Part shown: piece after piece, positions 5,936 through 6,590 of the stretch | Numbering within the stretch: the first letter of the stretch is position 1 | How the letters are laid out: every line of letters starts with the position of its first letter | NCBI GenBank assembly: GCA_002358575.1 | Contig: DEPD01000015.1 | Coordinates: 1 to 6,590 of the forward strand | Direction: 5' to 3' | Origin: Lachnospiraceae bacterium UBA3401 | Lineage (GTDB): Bacteria > Bacillota > Clostridia > Lachnospirales > Lachnospiraceae | Length of the DNA stretch: 6,590 nucleotides | Made by a program: the position numbers and the translations under genes | Notes under the pieces: model-generated | Database searches by the model: none | Told to the model about the DNA's origin: nothing | The model's input: the letters and a program-made list of their open reading frames with translations, nothing else

Positions 5936-6104
5936 ACCTAGTACTCCATTTGGTCAGAAATTAGATTCGTGAACCGCCTGTTTCGCACCGTTGCGTCGTT
6001 AAAATTTCTAGATGATGCCACCGCATCGCCTCCTTCCTCCGCCTTGCACTGATACAAATATCAAGCACTTTGTATACGAGGATTAAAAAAATGGTGTACT
6101 AGGT
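5936..6104. repeat. 169-bp structured element closed by 16-bp inverted repeats
   Basis: The arms ACCTAGTACTCCATTT (5936-5951) and the complement of 6089-6104 match in 15 of 16 bases. Between them lie several smaller inverted repeats: AGAAATT/AATTTCT (5956-5962 with 6004-6010), CGCA/TGCG (about 5985-5996), GATGC/GCATC around a 4-base loop (about 6013-6027), and ATACAAA/TTTGTAT with a 10-nt loop (about 6053-6076). The whole folds on paper as a multi-branched structure. No long ORF crosses it. It could be a MITE-like or REP-like dispersed repeat, or a structured RNA. No target-site duplication is visible beside the arms. Confidence 0.45.
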
Positions 6105-6155
6105 TGTTGATGTGTATAGGGATTGCACTGTGAAATTCTGATATCGGCTGTTCAT

Positions 6156-6323
6156 TTAACACTCTTGTGATTCCTTCAGGCAAAAAAATTTATTATTAAT
6201 AGAAAATGTATTGAACATAACAGCGGCATGATATCTGCTGCTTTCTTCTTCATTGAGACAAAACACGAAATCATTCTTTTTATATCCATTTTCAATTAAA
6301 AGTTCATCTGTATGACTTGACAT
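6156..6323 (-). CDS. Possible small hypothetical protein, 55 aa
   Basis: A minus-strand frame starts at ATG 6323 and ends at TAA 6156-6158, giving a 55-aa protein beginning MSSHTDELLIENGYKKND. AGGA lies about 7 nt before the ATG, an acceptable ribosome binding site. The composition is mixed and protein-like, with charged and aromatic residues and a cluster of E and S, and no membrane segment or signal peptide. I do not recognise the family. It may be a genuine small gene or the 5' remnant of a longer one. It lies downstream of, and in the same direction as, the partial frame at 6485-6589. Confidence 0.3.
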   Translation of the reverse strand: MSSHTDELLIENGYKKNDFVFCLNEEESSRYHAAVMFNTFSINNKFFCLKESQEC

Positions 6324-6378
6324 TTTAATTCCTATGCCGAAAAAGGCGATTCAAATAGTAATCATATCAAACTTAATG

Positions 6379-6411
6379 CTTCTAAGCCAGTGTCTTTTGC
6401 AGCCTTAGAAG
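6379..6411 (+). repeat. 8-bp inverted repeat followed by T-run
   Basis: CTTCTAAG (6379-6386) and CTTAGAAG (6404-6411) are perfect inverted repeats separated by 17 nt. On the plus strand they are followed by TATTTTTTG, giving the form of a weak rho-independent terminator. The large loop and the lack of a plus-strand gene before it make the role doubtful. Confidence 0.35.
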
Positions 6412-6484
6412 TATTTTTTGCACCAATCATACAGAAATCTCAATCGCACAAACCAAAAAATATTTATTAGAATATTGCAAGTGC

Positions 6485-6590
6485 TTAGAAATAATTGAGG
6501 GTTACGTTACTTTGCACATCCGCACCATCCATTTGCTGCATGGTGTCAAAGCCAACGCCAAAATGTCTGCTTTGTGGTATTTTGTGTGCA
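6485..6590 (-). CDS. Possible C-terminal end of a gene cut by the window edge
   Basis: A minus-strand frame is open from the window edge to TAA at 6485-6487 (34 residues). It contains HFGVGFDTMQQMDGADV and ends in TLNYF. The segment is protein-like, but it is too short to identify and no start is visible. Random open frames of this length are common, so confidence is low. If real, the gene reads leftward toward the small ORF at 6323-6156. Confidence 0.22.
   Translation of the reverse strand, partial: AHKIPQSRHFGVGFDTMQQMDGADVQSNVTLNYF

Larger units (their letters stand above)
5829..6155. other. Gene-poor intergenic region after the HAD gene
   Basis: No frame here has both a good start and a family pattern. 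Apart from the palindrome and the inverted-repeat element listed separately, there is a minus-strand open stretch from 5953 down to a TAA at 5825-5827, which overlaps the HAD stop codon. It reads as 42 plausible residues with no usable start after an upstream TGA, and may be a decayed gene end or chance. Confidence 0.4.

Noticed and set aside
5767..5964. 65-aa plus-strand frame overlapping the HAD 3' end
   Set aside because: It overlaps the last 62 bases of the HAD gene in another frame and has no ribosome binding site or family pattern.
5829..6590. CRISPR array or tRNA in the gene-poor right end
   Set aside because: There are no regularly spaced direct repeats. The hairpins do not form a cloverleaf with a T-loop GTTCGA-type motif.

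Overview
The window looks like chromosomal DNA of a low-to-moderate GC Firmicute, most likely a Lachnospiraceae-type gut clostridium. The grounds are strong AGGAGG-type ribosome binding sites, AT-rich intergenic stretches, an aldo/keto reductase with a C-terminal double [4Fe-4S] domain of the kind common in anaerobic clostridia, and an IS1182-like transposase. This placement is inference; no rRNA or other taxonomic marker is present.

Layout. Positions 1 to about 1745 hold an insertion sequence whose 485-aa DDE transposase reads leftward (1618 to 161). It has its own extended -10 promoter, a strong intrinsic terminator (107-133), and two devices on its upstream side that look able to block external transcription: an intrinsic terminator (1712-1741) and an inverted repeat that would hide the transposase Shine-Dalgarno only in read-through mRNA. 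The exact IS ends could not be fixed. Positions 1790-2926 (+) encode the Fe-S aldo/keto reductase. After a 249-bp AT-rich spacer, 3176-5107 (+) holds a two-gene operon: a 210-aa DUF4391-like protein and a 422-aa P-loop ATPase of the BrxC/BrxD (DUF2791) type. Then comes a HAD-superfamily phosphatase or phosphomutase (5172-5828, +). The last 760 bp contain no long gene. They hold a 20-bp palindrome, a 169-bp element closed by 16-bp inverted repeats, a possible 55-aa minus-strand ORF, an 8-bp inverted repeat and what may be the C-terminus of a minus-strand gene cut by the window edge.

How they work together. The reductase and HAD protein look like ordinary metabolic genes. The DUF4391-like/BrxD-like pair is the most interesting content. 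Both families occur in multi-gene anti-phage or DNA-processing loci (BREX-like, TerB/helicase, restriction-helicase clusters), yet here they stand alone, with no helicase, nuclease, methyltransferase, PglZ or TerB gene in the window. They may be a minimal system, a remnant, or one half of a system encoded elsewhere.
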